A stretch of DNA of 64,000 bases from contig CANMLX010000013.1 of assembly GCA_947498845.1 (NCBI GenBank), forward strand, positions 1 through 64,000, given 5' to 3'. Shown in pieces: positions 54,747-64,000 of this stretch. The notes beneath the pieces were generated by a model, which saw only the letters and a list, made by a program, of their open reading frames with translations, had not been told where the DNA came from and made no database searches. The position numbers and the translations under genes were made by a program. Source of the DNA: an uncultured Flavobacteriaceae bacterium (GTDB lineage Bacteria; Bacteroidota; Bacteroidia; Flavobacteriales; Flavobacteriaceae). Within the stretch, counting starts at the first letter, position 1; each line of letters begins with the position of its first letter.

Positions 54747-57722
54747 TTGCTAAAAAAGAATCTTTTGCACCACACTAAACTAACAACTAAATCGTGGATA
54801 CTAGTTCTTACTATATTTTCGATTATAAAAATTCACGCACAATTAGGGTTTTGTTCTGGTAACTCAGGAGATCCTATTTTTATCGAAGATTTTGGAACTG
54901 CTCCTAGCTCAGCAACGCAACATAACCCCTTAGCATCAGGTACAACCACTTATCGATTCTTAGGAAACCCTCCTATGATATTTGCTGATGGTTTATATAC
55001 TGTCACAAATTTAAACTACCAACAATGGAATTGGTTTAATACTGGCGATCATACCCCAGAAGATTCTAATGGGATGATGCTTGTTGTGAATGCTGATAAT
55101 CCTGGAGAAGTATTCTATAGTTTACCTGCCACAGGGCTTTGTGAAAATACCACTTACGAGTTTTCTGCTTGGGTCATGAATTTAACACCTCGTGATTCAC
55201 CTGATGGTCCTCCAGGAGCAACCCTTATGCCTTGTAATGTAAGTTTTGAAATTTGGGATAGTACAGATACCGTATTACTAGAATCCGGTTCAACTAATGA
55301 TTTTTTTGGAGGTACAGAAGCAGGCGGACCAGAATGGATTCAACGAGGGCTTGTTTTTCAAACACAACCTGGTCAAACTTCGGTCATTTTAAAAATGGTA
55401 AATAATGGTAATAGCGGTTATGGAAATGACATCGCTATCGATGATATTGAGTTTAAAACCTGCGGAGATAGTATTACTGTAGAAAACAGTAGTAGTAGTA
55501 ATAGTGTTTGCAGTACTGCAGTACCATATTCTACTACCTTAACAGCTGTTCCAGACAATACGGTGTTTAGTACACACTTTTACCAATGGCAGGGAAGTAT
55601 AGATGGCTCAACTTGGACAGATATTTCTGGACAAACCAGCAATACACTTGCGGTTTCGGGAGTTAACACAACCACATACTACAGAGCTAAAATTGCCGAA
55701 GATGCGGCAAATGTTAATATTTCAACATGTAATACGGTTTCTGATGTTTTTGTAGTGACTGTAAATCCTCAAGAAACACCTACATTTACTAACGTAGCTC
55801 CAATATGTAGTGGTGATGCAATACCAGCATTACCAACGACTTCTAATAACGGAATTTCGGGGTCTTGGTCACCTGCCTTAGATAACACAACAACTACAAC
55901 ATATACGTTTACGCCCGATGCTGATGAATGTGCCACAACTGGAGCTTTAATAATTACTGTAAACCCTCAAGAAACACCTACATTCACTAACGTAGCTCCA
56001 ATATGTAGTGGTGACACACTAGCGGCTTTGCCAACAACTTCCAATAACGGAATCACAGGAGCCTGGTCACCTGCTTTAGATAATACAACAACTACAACCT
56101 ATACATTTACACCTGATGCAGGTCAATGTGCCGAAACAGGAGCTTTAATAATTACTGTAAACCCTCAAGAAACACCTACATTCACTAACGTAACTCCAAT
56201 ATGTAGTGGTGACGCACTAGCAGCTTTGCCAACAACTTCCAATAACGGAATCACAGGAACTTGGTCACCTGCATTAGATAATACAACAACTACAACCTAT
56301 ACATTTACTCCAGATGCAGGTCAATGTGCCGAAACAGGAGCTTTAATAATTACTGTAAATCAACCTGATGTACCTATATTTTCTAATATACCACCTATAT
56401 GCCTTGGAGACATGATACCTCCATTGCCCACAACATCAGCCAATGGTATCTCGGGGTCTTGGTCACCTGCATTAGATAATACAACAACTACTGAATATAC
56501 GTTTACTCCAGATGCAGGTCAATGTGCTACAACACGAGAGCTAACAATCACCATTAACCAACCAGATACTCCTATATTTTCCAATCCAGATCCAATATGT
56601 AGAGGAGGTATGCTATCGCCCTTACCAACAACTTCTAATAATGGTATTTCGGGGTCTTGGTCTCCAGCTTTAGATAATACAACAACTACCGAGTATACGT
56701 TTACACCAAGCCCCAGTGAATGTGCTACAACGCAAACTCTAATAATAACAGTAAATCCACTTGTTACAGCTATGTTTACTGATGTTCCGCCAATATGTAG
56801 TGGAGAACCATTATCTCCATTACCTACTACTTCCAACAATGGAATCACAGGAACGTGGTCACCTGCTTTAGATAATACAACGACTACCGAGTATACGTTT
56901 ACACCAGATCCTGGATTTTGTCCAGATCCAGTATTTTTAACCATTGAAGTATTTCCAAAACCTGAATCTAATATAGAAAACGAATCCTTTTATGTATGTA
57001 TTGATGATCAAGGTGCATTTATAGAAGCTAGCTTACTAGATACAGGATTAAGCACACCAAGATATACCTTTGAATGGTTTTGGAATAATATACCTATTTT
57101 AGGTGCAAATCAAGGAAGTTATTCTACTAGGGAACCAGGCACGTATCAAGTACTTGTTACAGATACTACTATTTTTGACCCTAGCATATTGCCATGTAGC
57201 CAACAATTTGAAGTGCTGGTTATGCCATTATCGCCACCTATAGTGCGTGCAACAGTTACAACAGATGCTTTTGTAGATAATCAAACTATTGAAGTTAGTG
57301 TAGATGGTACAGGAGATTATCAATATAAGTTAGATGATGGAGAGTGGACAGAAGATCCTATTTTTAGAAATGTTTCTTTTGGAGAACACGAAGTATTCGC
57401 CATAGATACCAGAGGATGTATTCCTAGTTCTACCACTGTTTTTGTAATTGGTTACCCTAAATTCTTTACACCTAATAATGATCAGTTTAATAATACCTGG
57501 AATATTAAAGCCCCAACTAATTATTTAGTTACAGCAAAAATTAATATTTTTGATAGGTATGGAAAGCTCTTAAAAGAATTTTTCCCTAGCAGAGAATCAT
57601 GGGATGGCACATATAACGGAGATCTTCTTCCAACTGGTGATTATTGGTTTGTTTTACAATATTTTGAACCCAGAGTAAGTGCTACAAAAACTTTTAGATC
57701 TCATTTTACTTTAAAACGGTAA
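54747..57722 (+). CDS. secreted repeat protein with type B T9SS sorting domain
   Basis: 991 residues. The start is TTG at 54747 (an in-frame TAA lies immediately upstream and no ATG fits). Signal peptide about 1-32. A jelly-roll domain (about 35-235, similar to residues 365-585 of the 1651-residue protein, both with GDHTPEDSNG-like and NDIAIDDI motifs) and an Ig-like unit (about 240-335) follow. Then six tandem 66-residue repeats (about 340-735), each with PICSGD and SWSPALDNTTTTTYTFTP. The C-terminal gliding-motility-associated domain (about 905-991) has FFTPNNDQFNNTWNI, IFDRYGKLL and LPTGDYWFVLQY. It is exported by Sec and type IX; probably an adhesin (inference). Confidence 0.86.
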   Translation: MLKKNLLHHTKLTTKSWILVLTIFSIIKIHAQLGFCSGNSGDPIFIEDFGTAPSSATQHNPLASGTTTYRFLGNPPMIFADGLYTVTNLNYQQWNWFNTGDHTPEDSNGMMLVVNADNPGEVFYSLPATGLCENTTYEFSAWVMNLTPRDSPDGPPGATLMPCNVSFEIWDSTDTVLLESGSTNDFFGGTEAGGPEWIQRGLVFQTQPGQTSVILKMVNNGNSGYGNDIAIDDIEFKTCGDSITVENSSSSNSVCSTAVPYSTTLTAVPDNTVFSTHFYQWQGSIDGSTWTDISGQTSNTLAVSGVNTTTYYRAKIAEDAANVNISTCNTVSDVFVVTVNPQETPTFTNVAPICSGDAIPALPTTSNNGISGSWSPALDNTTTTTYTFTPDADECATTGALIITVNPQETPTFTNVAPICSGDTLAALPTTSNNGITGAWSPALDNTTTTTYTFTPDAGQCAETGALIITVNPQETPTFTNVTPICSGDALAALPTTSNNGITGTWSPALDNTTTTTYTFTPDAGQCAETGALIITVNQPDVPIFSNIPPICLGDMIPPLPTTSANGISGSWSPALDNTTTTEYTFTPDAGQCATTRELTITINQPDTPIFSNPDPICRGGMLSPLPTTSNNGISGSWSPALDNTTTTEYTFTPSPSECATTQTLIITVNPLVTAMFTDVPPICSGEPLSPLPTTSNNGITGTWSPALDNTTTTEYTFTPDPGFCPDPVFLTIEVFPKPESNIENESFYVCIDDQGAFIEASLLDTGLSTPRYTFEWFWNNIPILGANQGSYSTREPGTYQVLVTDTTIFDPSILPCSQQFEVLVMPLSPPIVRATVTTDAFVDNQTIEVSVDGTGDYQYKLDDGEWTEDPIFRNVSFGEHEVFAIDTRGCIPSSTTVFVIGYPKFFTPNNDQFNNTWNIKAPTNYLVTAKINIFDRYGKLLKEFFPSRESWDGTYNGDLLPTGDYWFVLQYFEPRVSATKTFRSHFTLKR
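55764..56951 (+). repeat. six in-frame 198-bp tandem repeats
   Basis: Units start at 55764, 55962, 56160, 56358, 56556 and 56754, all exactly 198 bases apart. Copies 1-3 are near-identical at DNA level; 4-6 have drifted (NPQETPTFTN becomes NQPDVPIFSN). The exact spacing and differing similarity suggest recent duplication of the first units. Each unit encodes one 66-residue Ig-like repeat with a conserved Cys pair (PICSGD ... ECATT or QCAET). Confidence 0.92.
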
Positions 57723-57877
57723 TGTTTAAAAAAATTAATAGAGAAGATTAATTAAAGAAAAGACCTTAAAAAACGACCCAAGCTCGAGATTTTAAGTCTA
57801 TGATCTCGCTTTTCAACGGGATTAGTTCAACTTACAATATTGCGTGCACCCCATGGGTTTCGCAATAATGAGTTTCA

Positions 57878-58846
57878 CTAATACCCCACCTTATCCCTTA
57901 CTCTATTTAAAACCTCATCTGCAACAACAGTTGCTTTTTCTGCACCAACAGCTAAAGCTTTGTCTAGCTCTTTAAGGTTACTCATGTAATACATATAACG
58001 TTCACGAGGCACTTTAAAGGTGTCTAAAATAAGTTCAAATAAGGCTTGTTTAGCATGTCCATAACCATAACCCCCTTTTTCATAATTCGCTTTCATAGTA
58101 GCGATTTCGTCGTCACTGGCCAACAAACTATAAATAGCAAAACTATTACAAGTACTCCAATCTTTAGGATCTTCTAATGCAGTACTATCTGTTTTTATAG
58201 ACATAATTTGCTTACGTAATTTCTTCTCTGGTAAAAATATATTAATAGTATTCCCTTTACTCTTACTCATTTTTTCTCCATCGGTGCCTGGAATAAGCAT
58301 GGTGTCTTTTTGTATTTTGGCTTTAGGTAAAACAAACGTTTCTCCCATTTTTGCATGAAAGCGCGATGCGACATCACGCGTCATTTCAATATGTTGCTCT
58401 TGATCTTTGCCTACAGGAATAATGTCTGCATCGTATAACAAAATATCTGCTGCCATAAGCATAGGATATGTAAACAGACCACCATTAACATCGTCTAAAC
58501 GATCTGCTTTATCTTTAAAGCTATGTGCTAATTCCAAACGTTTAAAAGGGAAAAAGCAATTTAAATACCATGCCAACTCTGTTGCTTGTGGCACATCGCT
58601 TTGGCGATAAAACACACTTTTCTCAATATCTAAACCAAAGGCTAACCATGCAGCAGCAGTAGAATATGTATTTGTTTTTAATACCTCGGCATCCTTTATT
58701 TGAGTTAGCGAATGCAAATTTGCTATAAATAAATACGAATCATTCTCAGGCTGTTCTGCCATTTTTATTGCTGGTATAATTGCGCCCAATATATTTCCTA
58801 AATGAGGCGTTCCTGTACTTTGTATCCCTGTTAATATGCGTGCCAT
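57878..58846 (-). CDS. trpS: tryptophanyl-tRNA synthetase
   Basis: 322 residues (start ATG 58846, MARILTGIQS; a second ATG two codons upstream is possible). A class I synthetase: TPHLGN is the HIGH-type motif and KMSKSKGN the KMSKS loop (about 192-199). Other family features are NCFFPFKRLELAHSFKDKAD and PVGKDQEQHIEMTRD, which bind tryptophan and ATP. It charges tRNA-Trp in the cytoplasm. It is divergent from the plsC gene, sharing a short gap of about 95 bases. A normal length protein. Confidence 0.95.
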   Translation of the reverse strand: MARILTGIQSTGTPHLGNILGAIIPAIKMAEQPENDSYLFIANLHSLTQIKDAEVLKTNTYSTAAAWLAFGLDIEKSVFYRQSDVPQATELAWYLNCFFPFKRLELAHSFKDKADRLDDVNGGLFTYPMLMAADILLYDADIIPVGKDQEQHIEMTRDVASRFHAKMGETFVLPKAKIQKDTMLIPGTDGEKMSKSKGNTINIFLPEKKLRKQIMSIKTDSTALEDPKDWSTCNSFAIYSLLASDDEIATMKANYEKGGYGYGHAKQALFELILDTFKVPRERYMYYMSNLKELDKALAVGAEKATVVADEVLNRVRDKVGY

Positions 58847-58949
58847 AAACATGGCCTACAGCTGTAGGCATTTAATTATTAATAATATTGTAGGCAAAGG
58901 TAAATTTTTTAATAGAATTGTATCATTAATTTAAGTAGATTTGAAACAG

Positions 58950-59693
58950 ATGAAAATATTTAAATACATATTCTGGTTTTTTTACCGTATTTGGTTTTAT
59001 ACGCTTGTTGCTTTACCTATACTTATTTTGTTTCCTATACTGCTTATTTCAATTTTAAAAGAATCCTGGTATCCTTTTTTTTTTAAGATAGCGCGCCTTT
59101 GGGCAAAAATTATTTTAGCTGGTATGGGTTTTAGATATACCATTACCAAAGACCAAATCCCCGAACAAGGGAAAAGCTATATGTTTATTGCCAATCATAC
59201 ATCCATGACCGATATTATGTTGATGCTGGTTGCCGTTAAAAATCCTTTTGTTTTTGTAGGCAAGAAAGAATTGGCTAAAATTCCACTTTTTGGATTTTTC
59301 TACAAAAGAACCTGTATTTTAGTAGACAGAAGTTCTCCTAAAAGTAGACAAGCCGTGTTTTTAAGAGCGCAGAAACGCTTAAAACAAGGCTTAAGTATTT
59401 GTATTTTTCCCGAAGGCGGAGTTCCAGATGAATCTATTCTTTTAGATGATTTTAAAGATGGCGCTTTTAGACTGGCCATAAATCACAAAACACCTATTGT
59501 ACCGCTTACGTTTGCTGATAATAAAACACGTTTTTCATATACGTTTTTTAGTGGAAGCCCCGGAAAAATGCGGGCTAAAATTCATAAATTCATTGATACC
59601 TCGGAATTAGACATTGAAGACACCAGAACGTTAAATAATGTTTCTAGAAAACTTATTTTAAAACAACTAGAACGCTATCGCAAACCAAAGTAA
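58950..59693 (+). CDS. plsC: 1-acyl-sn-glycerol-3-phosphate acyltransferase
   Basis: 247 residues from ATG 58950 (a TTG three codons upstream is less likely). The family motifs are NHTSMTDIMLML (HxxxxD, about 79-90), the FPEGGVPDESIL glycerol-phosphate motif (about 151-162) and PIVPLTF. Membrane association is through the N-terminal hydrophobic segment (about 12-36). It makes phosphatidic acid from lysophosphatidic acid in membrane lipid synthesis. Monocistronic by layout; convergent with nrdA. Confidence 0.92.
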   Translation: MKIFKYIFWFFYRIWFYTLVALPILILFPILLISILKESWYPFFFKIARLWAKIILAGMGFRYTITKDQIPEQGKSYMFIANHTSMTDIMLMLVAVKNPFVFVGKKELAKIPLFGFFYKRTCILVDRSSPKSRQAVFLRAQKRLKQGLSICIFPEGGVPDESILLDDFKDGAFRLAINHKTPIVPLTFADNKTRFSYTFFSGSPGKMRAKIHKFIDTSELDIEDTRTLNNVSRKLILKQLERYRKPK

Positions 59694-60286
59694 TTAATTA
59701 ACATAAGGCTATGTATTTTAATCTAAGTTTTTTATGACTCATATGTTTTTATGGAATTTTATTGAGTAAATTTAAGTTGGGAATGGTATAAACACAGGTT
59801 ATTCTATAAAATGTTTAATTCCTTTTCAAGGTTCGTTCTTGCATTTTTTCGAACAAATCCCTAAAAACAGTCGTTTTATAAATAGAACTCATTTAGACTT
59901 TTTCTTGCAGAACTTTTTGAAAGCACCGGACTTTTTCCAATGGCTAAAACGGTAACAAACATCTTGTTATGTCAACGCATTATCCGAAAACAAGGAACTT
60001 ACAGGTAAATACTCCCATTGAGCACCTGTCTTAATCTTGAAGAGGATTGAGTTTACAATCTCAACTAGCATTACAGTGGTGCAAATTCCCGTTTACCATT
60101 AGGTATATAAGGCACTATTTTCATTTCTATCGTATCTTTGTCCAGTATTTTATACATAAAGGGTTGACTTATGTTTTGCAACACAAATTTATGCAGCCCA
60201 TTTTTTTTAAAAGTCTAAATCACTTTAAACAAAAAAGCACCTCAATCGAGATGCTTTTTTATAAAATTATTTAAAAAATTAGCTTT
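59694..60286. other. gap; possible small RNA ahead of terminator
   Basis: No protein gene is convincing in this 593-base gap. TATCTTTG (60133-60140) resembles a Bacteroidota -7 box. A transcript from about 60147 would end at the terminator at 60231-60260, about 115 nt long. The -33 element is poor, so the RNA is only possible. The rest holds nothing recognisable. Confidence 0.35.
60231..60260. terminator. bidirectional terminator between plsC side and nrdA
   Basis: AAAAAAGCACCTC and GAGATGCTTTTTT (stem with one A-C mismatch) enclose a short AATC loop. A run on one side and T run on the other let it act in both directions. It is 27 bases after the nrdA stop. Confidence 0.87.
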
Positions 60287-62767
60287 TTAAGACCCACACA
60301 TTAAACAATCATCACCTTCTGCTTCTTTTGCTTGTGCTATTAAAGCCTTCATTTCTTCGGCAGACATGGGCTCTACCTCAACTTCTGGTGTTGTTTGTTT
60401 TGCAAATTTAGCGGCATTTTTAACGGCTACTTGCTTTTTCTGTTCTTGTGCTGCTACATTATTTACCACCACTTCTTCGGCTACAGGCTCTTCTTTTTTA
60501 GTAGTTTTAAGTGTAAACTTAATGGCATCTACGGCACTCTTAGTACGCAAATAGTACATCCCAGTTTTTAAGCCACTCTTCCATGCATAAAAATGCATTG
60601 ATGTTAATTTAGCCATAGTTGCGCCTTCCATAAATAAATTAAGCGATTGCGACTGATCTATAAAATAGCCTCTGTGGCGAGACATATCTATAATATCTTT
60701 CATGCTCAATTCCCAAACGGTTTTATATAGGTCTTTAATATCTTGAGGAATACCATCTATATTTTGAACAGAACCATTCGCTCTCATGATATCTTGCTTA
60801 AGGTTTTCGTTCCATAACCCTAATTCTACTAAATCTTCTAATAAATGTTTATTTACTACAATAAACTCTCCCGATAATACACGACGTGTATAAATATTAG
60901 AGGTATACGGCTCAAAACATTCGTTATTTCCTAAAATTTGAGATGTAGATGCTGTTGGCATTGGCGCTACTAGTAATGAGTTACGTACGCCATTTTTTAG
61001 TACTTGCTTACGTAATTTGCCCCAATCCCAATTACCGCTTAGTTCTTCATCTTTTATACCCCATAGGTTGTGTTGAAACTCTCCTTTGCTTATAGGTGAT
61101 CCTTCATAGGTTTGGTATGAGCCATCTGCCTTGGCTTCTTCCATACTAGCCGTTACTGCAGCGTAGTAAAGCGTTTCAAAAATATCCTGATTTAGCTTTT
61201 TAGCTTCATCACTTGTAAATGGCATACGTAATTTTATAAACGTATCTGCCAACCCTTGCACTCCTAGACCTATTGGTCTATGGCGCATGTTAGAGTTTTC
61301 AGCCTCTGGTACTGGATAATAATTTCTATCGATAACTCTATTTAAGTTTTTAGTCACACGTTTTGTGATTCTAAATAACTCTTTATGATCAAAAGCTCCA
61401 TTTTTAATAAACATTGGCAAAGCTATAGATGCCAAATTACACACGGCAACTTCGTCTGGAGAGGTATATTCTAAAATCTCTGTACATAAGTTAGACGAGC
61501 GTATGGTTCCTAAATTCTGTTGGTTAGACTTACGGTTAGCCGCATCTTTATAAAGCATGTAGGGCGTCCCTGTTTCTATTTGAGATTCTAATATTTTCTC
61601 CCAAAGTTCACGAGCCTTAATGGTTTTGCGTCCTTTGCCTTCGGCTTCGTATTTTGTATATAACGCTTCAAATTCTTTGCTATGCACTTCATCCATTCCT
61701 GGACATTCATTAGGGCACATTAAGGTCCAATCACCATCTTTTTGAACACGCTCCATGAATAAATCTGAAATCCACATCGCATAGAACAAATCTCTTGCGC
61801 GCATCTCTTCTTTACCGTGATTTTTCTTTAAATCTAGAAAATCAAAAATATCTGCATGCCAGGTTTCTAAATACATGGCAAAACTACCTTTACGCTTTCC
61901 GCCACCTTGATCTACATAACGTGCCGTATCGTTAAACACACGAAGCATAGGTACTATACCATTACTTGTACCGTTAGTTCCTGCAATGTAACTTCCTGTT
62001 GCACGTATGTTATGCATTGCTAAACCTATACCGCCTGCAGATTGAGAGATTTTTGCAGTTTGTTTTAACGTATCATAAATACCATCTATACTATCTTCTT
62101 TCATAGTTAATAAGAAACAAGAAGACATTTGTGGTTTTGGTGTACCTGAATTAAAAAGCGTAGGTGTAGCGTGTGTAAAATACTTTTTAGACATTAACTC
62201 GTAAGTCTCTATGGCTGCATCTAAATCGTTTAAATGTATACCTATAGAAACACGCATTAACATATGTTGTGGACGTTCGGCTATTTTACCATTTAATTTT
62301 AAAAGGTACGAACGCTCTAATGTTTTAAATCCAAAATAATCGTATCCAAAATCACGATTATATATAATTGTAGAGTCTAAACGTTCTTTATTTTCCATGA
62401 TCACGTTATACACCTCATCAGACAGTAAAGGCGCATCTTTACCCGTTCTAGGGTTAACATACGTGTATAAATCGTGCATCACATCACTAAATGTTTTTTT
62501 AGTGTTTTTGTGTAAGTTAGATACCGATATACGTGCTGCTAAACGGGCATAATCTGGGTGAGCCGTTGTCATAGTCGCAGCTATCTCGGCTGCAAGATTA
62601 TCTAGTTCACTAGTAGTTACACCGTCGTAAAGACCTTCTATAACACGCATTGCCACTTTTAATGGATCTACTAATGGGTTTAATCCATAGCATAATTTTC
62701 TCACCCTTGCGGTGATTTTATCGAACATGACCTGTTCTTTTCTCCCGTCTCTTTTTACTACATACAT
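60287..62767 (-). CDS. nrdA: class I ribonucleotide reductase, large (alpha) subunit
   Basis: 826 residues. The N-terminal ATP-cone (about 1-90: [19 protein letters not shown]) is the activity-regulating allosteric site. The barrel contains [15 protein letters not shown] (first active-site Cys), [25 protein letters not shown] (catalytic Asn, Cys and Glu) and [13 protein letters not shown]. The C-terminal redox pair is C821LMC824 in DCLMCGS. A Val/Glu-rich linker of about 50 residues precedes it. It reduces ribonucleoside diphosphates to deoxy forms with the radical from NrdB. nrdB is upstream on the same strand, 208 bases apart. Confidence 0.96.
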   Translation of the reverse strand: MYVVKRDGRKEQVMFDKITARVRKLCYGLNPLVDPLKVAMRVIEGLYDGVTTSELDNLAAEIAATMTTAHPDYARLAARISVSNLHKNTKKTFSDVMHDLYTYVNPRTGKDAPLLSDEVYNVIMENKERLDSTIIYNRDFGYDYFGFKTLERSYLLKLNGKIAERPQHMLMRVSIGIHLNDLDAAIETYELMSKKYFTHATPTLFNSGTPKPQMSSCFLLTMKEDSIDGIYDTLKQTAKISQSAGGIGLAMHNIRATGSYIAGTNGTSNGIVPMLRVFNDTARYVDQGGGKRKGSFAMYLETWHADIFDFLDLKKNHGKEEMRARDLFYAMWISDLFMERVQKDGDWTLMCPNECPGMDEVHSKEFEALYTKYEAEGKGRKTIKARELWEKILESQIETGTPYMLYKDAANRKSNQQNLGTIRSSNLCTEILEYTSPDEVAVCNLASIALPMFIKNGAFDHKELFRITKRVTKNLNRVIDRNYYPVPEAENSNMRHRPIGLGVQGLADTFIKLRMPFTSDEAKKLNQDIFETLYYAAVTASMEEAKADGSYQTYEGSPISKGEFQHNLWGIKDEELSGNWDWGKLRKQVLKNGVRNSLLVAPMPTASTSQILGNNECFEPYTSNIYTRRVLSGEFIVVNKHLLEDLVELGLWNENLKQDIMRANGSVQNIDGIPQDIKDLYKTVWELSMKDIIDMSRHRGYFIDQSQSLNLFMEGATMAKLTSMHFYAWKSGLKTGMYYLRTKSAVDAIKFTLKTTKKEEPVAEEVVVNNVAAQEQKKQVAVKNAAKFAKQTTPEVEVEPMSAEEMKALIAQAKEAEGDDCLMCGS

Positions 62768-62902
62768 ATTGTTTAATAGCGTTTTAAATTTCCCGATACA
62801 CCTTCAGAAAATTGGTTAGTGTGTCACTGTAAGTTTGGCTTGTTTTTTTATATAAACGCAAAACTTAGCTGTTTTAATAGTTTTGATAAATGGTACGTTG
62901 GT

Positions 62903-62977
62903 TTTCCATTAAAAATGGAAATGTTCATTTTAATTGATTTTTCAAAAAGGTAAATCCTTGAAAAATAGAGATCAATT
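62903..62977. other. hairpins in the nrdB-nrdA intergenic region
   Basis: TTTCCATT / AATGGAAA (62903-62921) is one short perfect stem. AATTGATTTTTCAA (62932-62945) pairs with TTGAAAAA (62958-62965) and ATCAATT (62971-62977), with a five-base bulge. The second overlaps the nrdB stop. They may stabilise the nrdB 3' end or attenuate read-through into nrdA; neither has a clean T run. Confidence 0.45.
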
Positions 62978-63959
62978 AAAAATCGGCGTCAAAACTGAAT
63001 TTATCTTTTTCTTCTTCTTTATTAAGCACCCCTGCTTTTTGATATTCTGATACACGTTTTTCAAAGAAATTGGTTTTTCCCTGTAATGAAATCATGTCCA
63101 TAAAATCAAAAGGATTGGCTGTGTTGTATACTTTTTCACAACCTAATTCGCTTAATAAACGATCTGTCACAAATTCTAAATATTGTGCCATTAGTACAGC
63201 ATTCATCCCAATTAAACTAGCTGGTAATGATTCTGTTATAAATTCACGTTCTATATCTAAAGCATCCACTAATATCTCTTTTATACGAGACTTAGGAACT
63301 TTATTTATTAAATGTTTGTTGTGTAGGTGTACTGCAAAATCACAGTGTACACCTTCGTCACGAGAGATTAACTCGTTAGAGAATGTTAGTCCTGGCATTA
63401 AGCCTCTTTTCTTTAACCAGAAAATAGAACAAAATGCACCCGAAAAGAAAATACCTTCTACTGCAGCAAAGGCTATTAAACGTTCTGCAAAACTTGGCGA
63501 CTCTATCCACTTTAAAGCCCAGTCTGCCTTCTTTTTAATGGCAGGGAAATTTTCTAGGGCATTAAACAATAGGTCTTTTTCTTTTTCGTCTTTAACGTAA
63601 GTATCTATTAAAAGCGAATAGGTTTCACTATGGATATTTTCCATCATGATTTGAAACCCATAAAAGAACTTCGCTTCACTATATTGTACTTCGTTTACAA
63701 AGTTTTCTGCTAAATTTTCGTTTACAATACCATCACTAGCAGCAAAAAATGCTAAAATGTGCTTTATAAAATAGCGCTCATCATCATTTAACTTCGTTTT
63801 CCAGTCGGTAAGGTCTTGATGTAAATCAATTTCTTCTGCTGTCCAAAAACTTGCCTCAGATTTCTTATACCATTCCCAAATATCATGATGTTGAATTGGA
63901 AAGATTACAAATCGATCCTTGTTTTCCTGAAGAATGGGTTCTACCGCTGTTTGAGACAT
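62976..63959 (-). CDS. nrdB: class I ribonucleotide reductase, small (beta) subunit
   Basis: 327 residues. Ferritin-like fold with two metal sites: [15 protein letters not shown] (about 39-53, early carboxylates), [17 protein letters not shown] (Glu and His ligands plus a Tyr, about 104-120), [20 protein letters not shown] (about 164-183) and [19 protein letters not shown] (about 193-211). It generates the radical used by NrdA. The C-terminus [12 protein letters not shown] provides the binding tail to the alpha subunit. Whether it uses a stable Tyr radical or another cofactor is not decided by sequence here. First gene of the nrdBA pair. Confidence 0.95.
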   Translation of the reverse strand: MSQTAVEPILQENKDRFVIFPIQHHDIWEWYKKSEASFWTAEEIDLHQDLTDWKTKLNDDERYFIKHILAFFAASDGIVNENLAENFVNEVQYSEAKFFYGFQIMMENIHSETYSLLIDTYVKDEKEKDLLFNALENFPAIKKKADWALKWIESPSFAERLIAFAAVEGIFFSGAFCSIFWLKKRGLMPGLTFSNELISRDEGVHCDFAVHLHNKHLINKVPKSRIKEILVDALDIEREFITESLPASLIGMNAVLMAQYLEFVTDRLLSELGCEKVYNTANPFDFMDMISLQGKTNFFEKRVSEYQKAGVLNKEEEKDKFSFDADF

Positions 63960-64000
63960 TTTTTGAGTTTTTTGTATAGATTTAGACAGAAAATTGTTTC

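Noticed and set aside
55764..56951. Non-coding direct repeats or CRISPR
   Set aside because: The repeats are contiguous, in frame and encode 66-residue Ig-like units.
60047..60274. 75-codon plus-strand open frame before nrdA
   Set aside because: It runs through the terminator hairpin and has no domain; more likely non-coding.
63070..63600. 176-codon plus-strand open frame
   Set aside because: Lies wholly antisense to nrdB, whose frame has all family motifs.

Overview
The window is AT-rich chromosomal DNA from a member of the Flavobacteriaceae (Bacteroidota), probably a marine, agar- or porphyran-degrading species. The signs are SusC/SusD proteins, many Cys-lipobox outer-membrane lipoproteins, type IX secretion sorting domains of both the A and B kind, a Bacteroidota-type promoter (TTTG, 19 bases, TAATTTTG), TPR sensors and regulators typical of the phylum, and no Shine-Dalgarno-like spacing at most starts.

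Layout. 1-5.7 kb: a 251-bp direct repeat, a small lipoprotein, a DusB-like tRNA-dihydrouridine synthase, a gene-poor stretch full of palindromic repeats, and a compact three-gene operon of unknown function whose genes overlap by 8 nt each (3971-4881). 5.7-20.4 kb: a polysaccharide utilisation locus. It holds an exported VOC protein, a DUF1080 lipoprotein, a GH16 lipoprotein, a GH117-type 3,6-anhydro-L-galactosidase, a TPR-HTH regulator, and a surface glycan-binding lipoprotein with SusD and SusC. The likely flow is: GH16 cuts agar or porphyran at the surface, SusCD imports the oligosaccharides, and GH117 removes the terminal anhydrogalactose. An 18-bp motif, CTGAAYAAAAACTGAACA, recurs upstream of all three transcription units of this locus and is a candidate operator. 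20.4-30.9 kb: a tRNA with CAT anticodon, methylmalonyl-CoA epimerase, a 1651-residue secreted calcium-repeat protein, PBP1C and a polyprenyl synthase. 30.9-38.1 kb: a TetR-controlled RND efflux operon interrupted by a four-helix-bundle gene, with a visible TetR-type operator inside the promoter. 38.1-42.2 kb: a membrane-anchored putative DNA-binding protein divergent from a signalling module (50-residue lipoprotein, TPR histidine kinase, response regulator, 56-residue protein) across a region with two tandem identical-pattern dyads. 42.3-44.6 kb: an accessory group (DUF4177-like, YidD-like, HsdR_N endonuclease-like, two small secreted proteins). 44.6-49.6 kb: RDD protein, PepSY membrane protein and TonB receptor, probably metal/siderophore uptake. 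49.7-59.7 kb: lactonase-like hydrolase, S8 and M1 peptidases, a repeat-rich type B T9SS protein, TrpRS and PlsC. 60.2-64 kb: class I ribonucleotide reductase, nrdB then nrdA on the minus strand.

The most unusual feature outside genes is the density of dispersed imperfect palindromes in the intergenic DNA. At least three size-conserved families can be aligned by eye (about 162 bp with ATACCAATT ends, 124 bp with GTCTAAAAAG ends, about 110 bp with TGTCANTTCGAG ends). They look like MITE/REP elements; no transposase is present here to move them.
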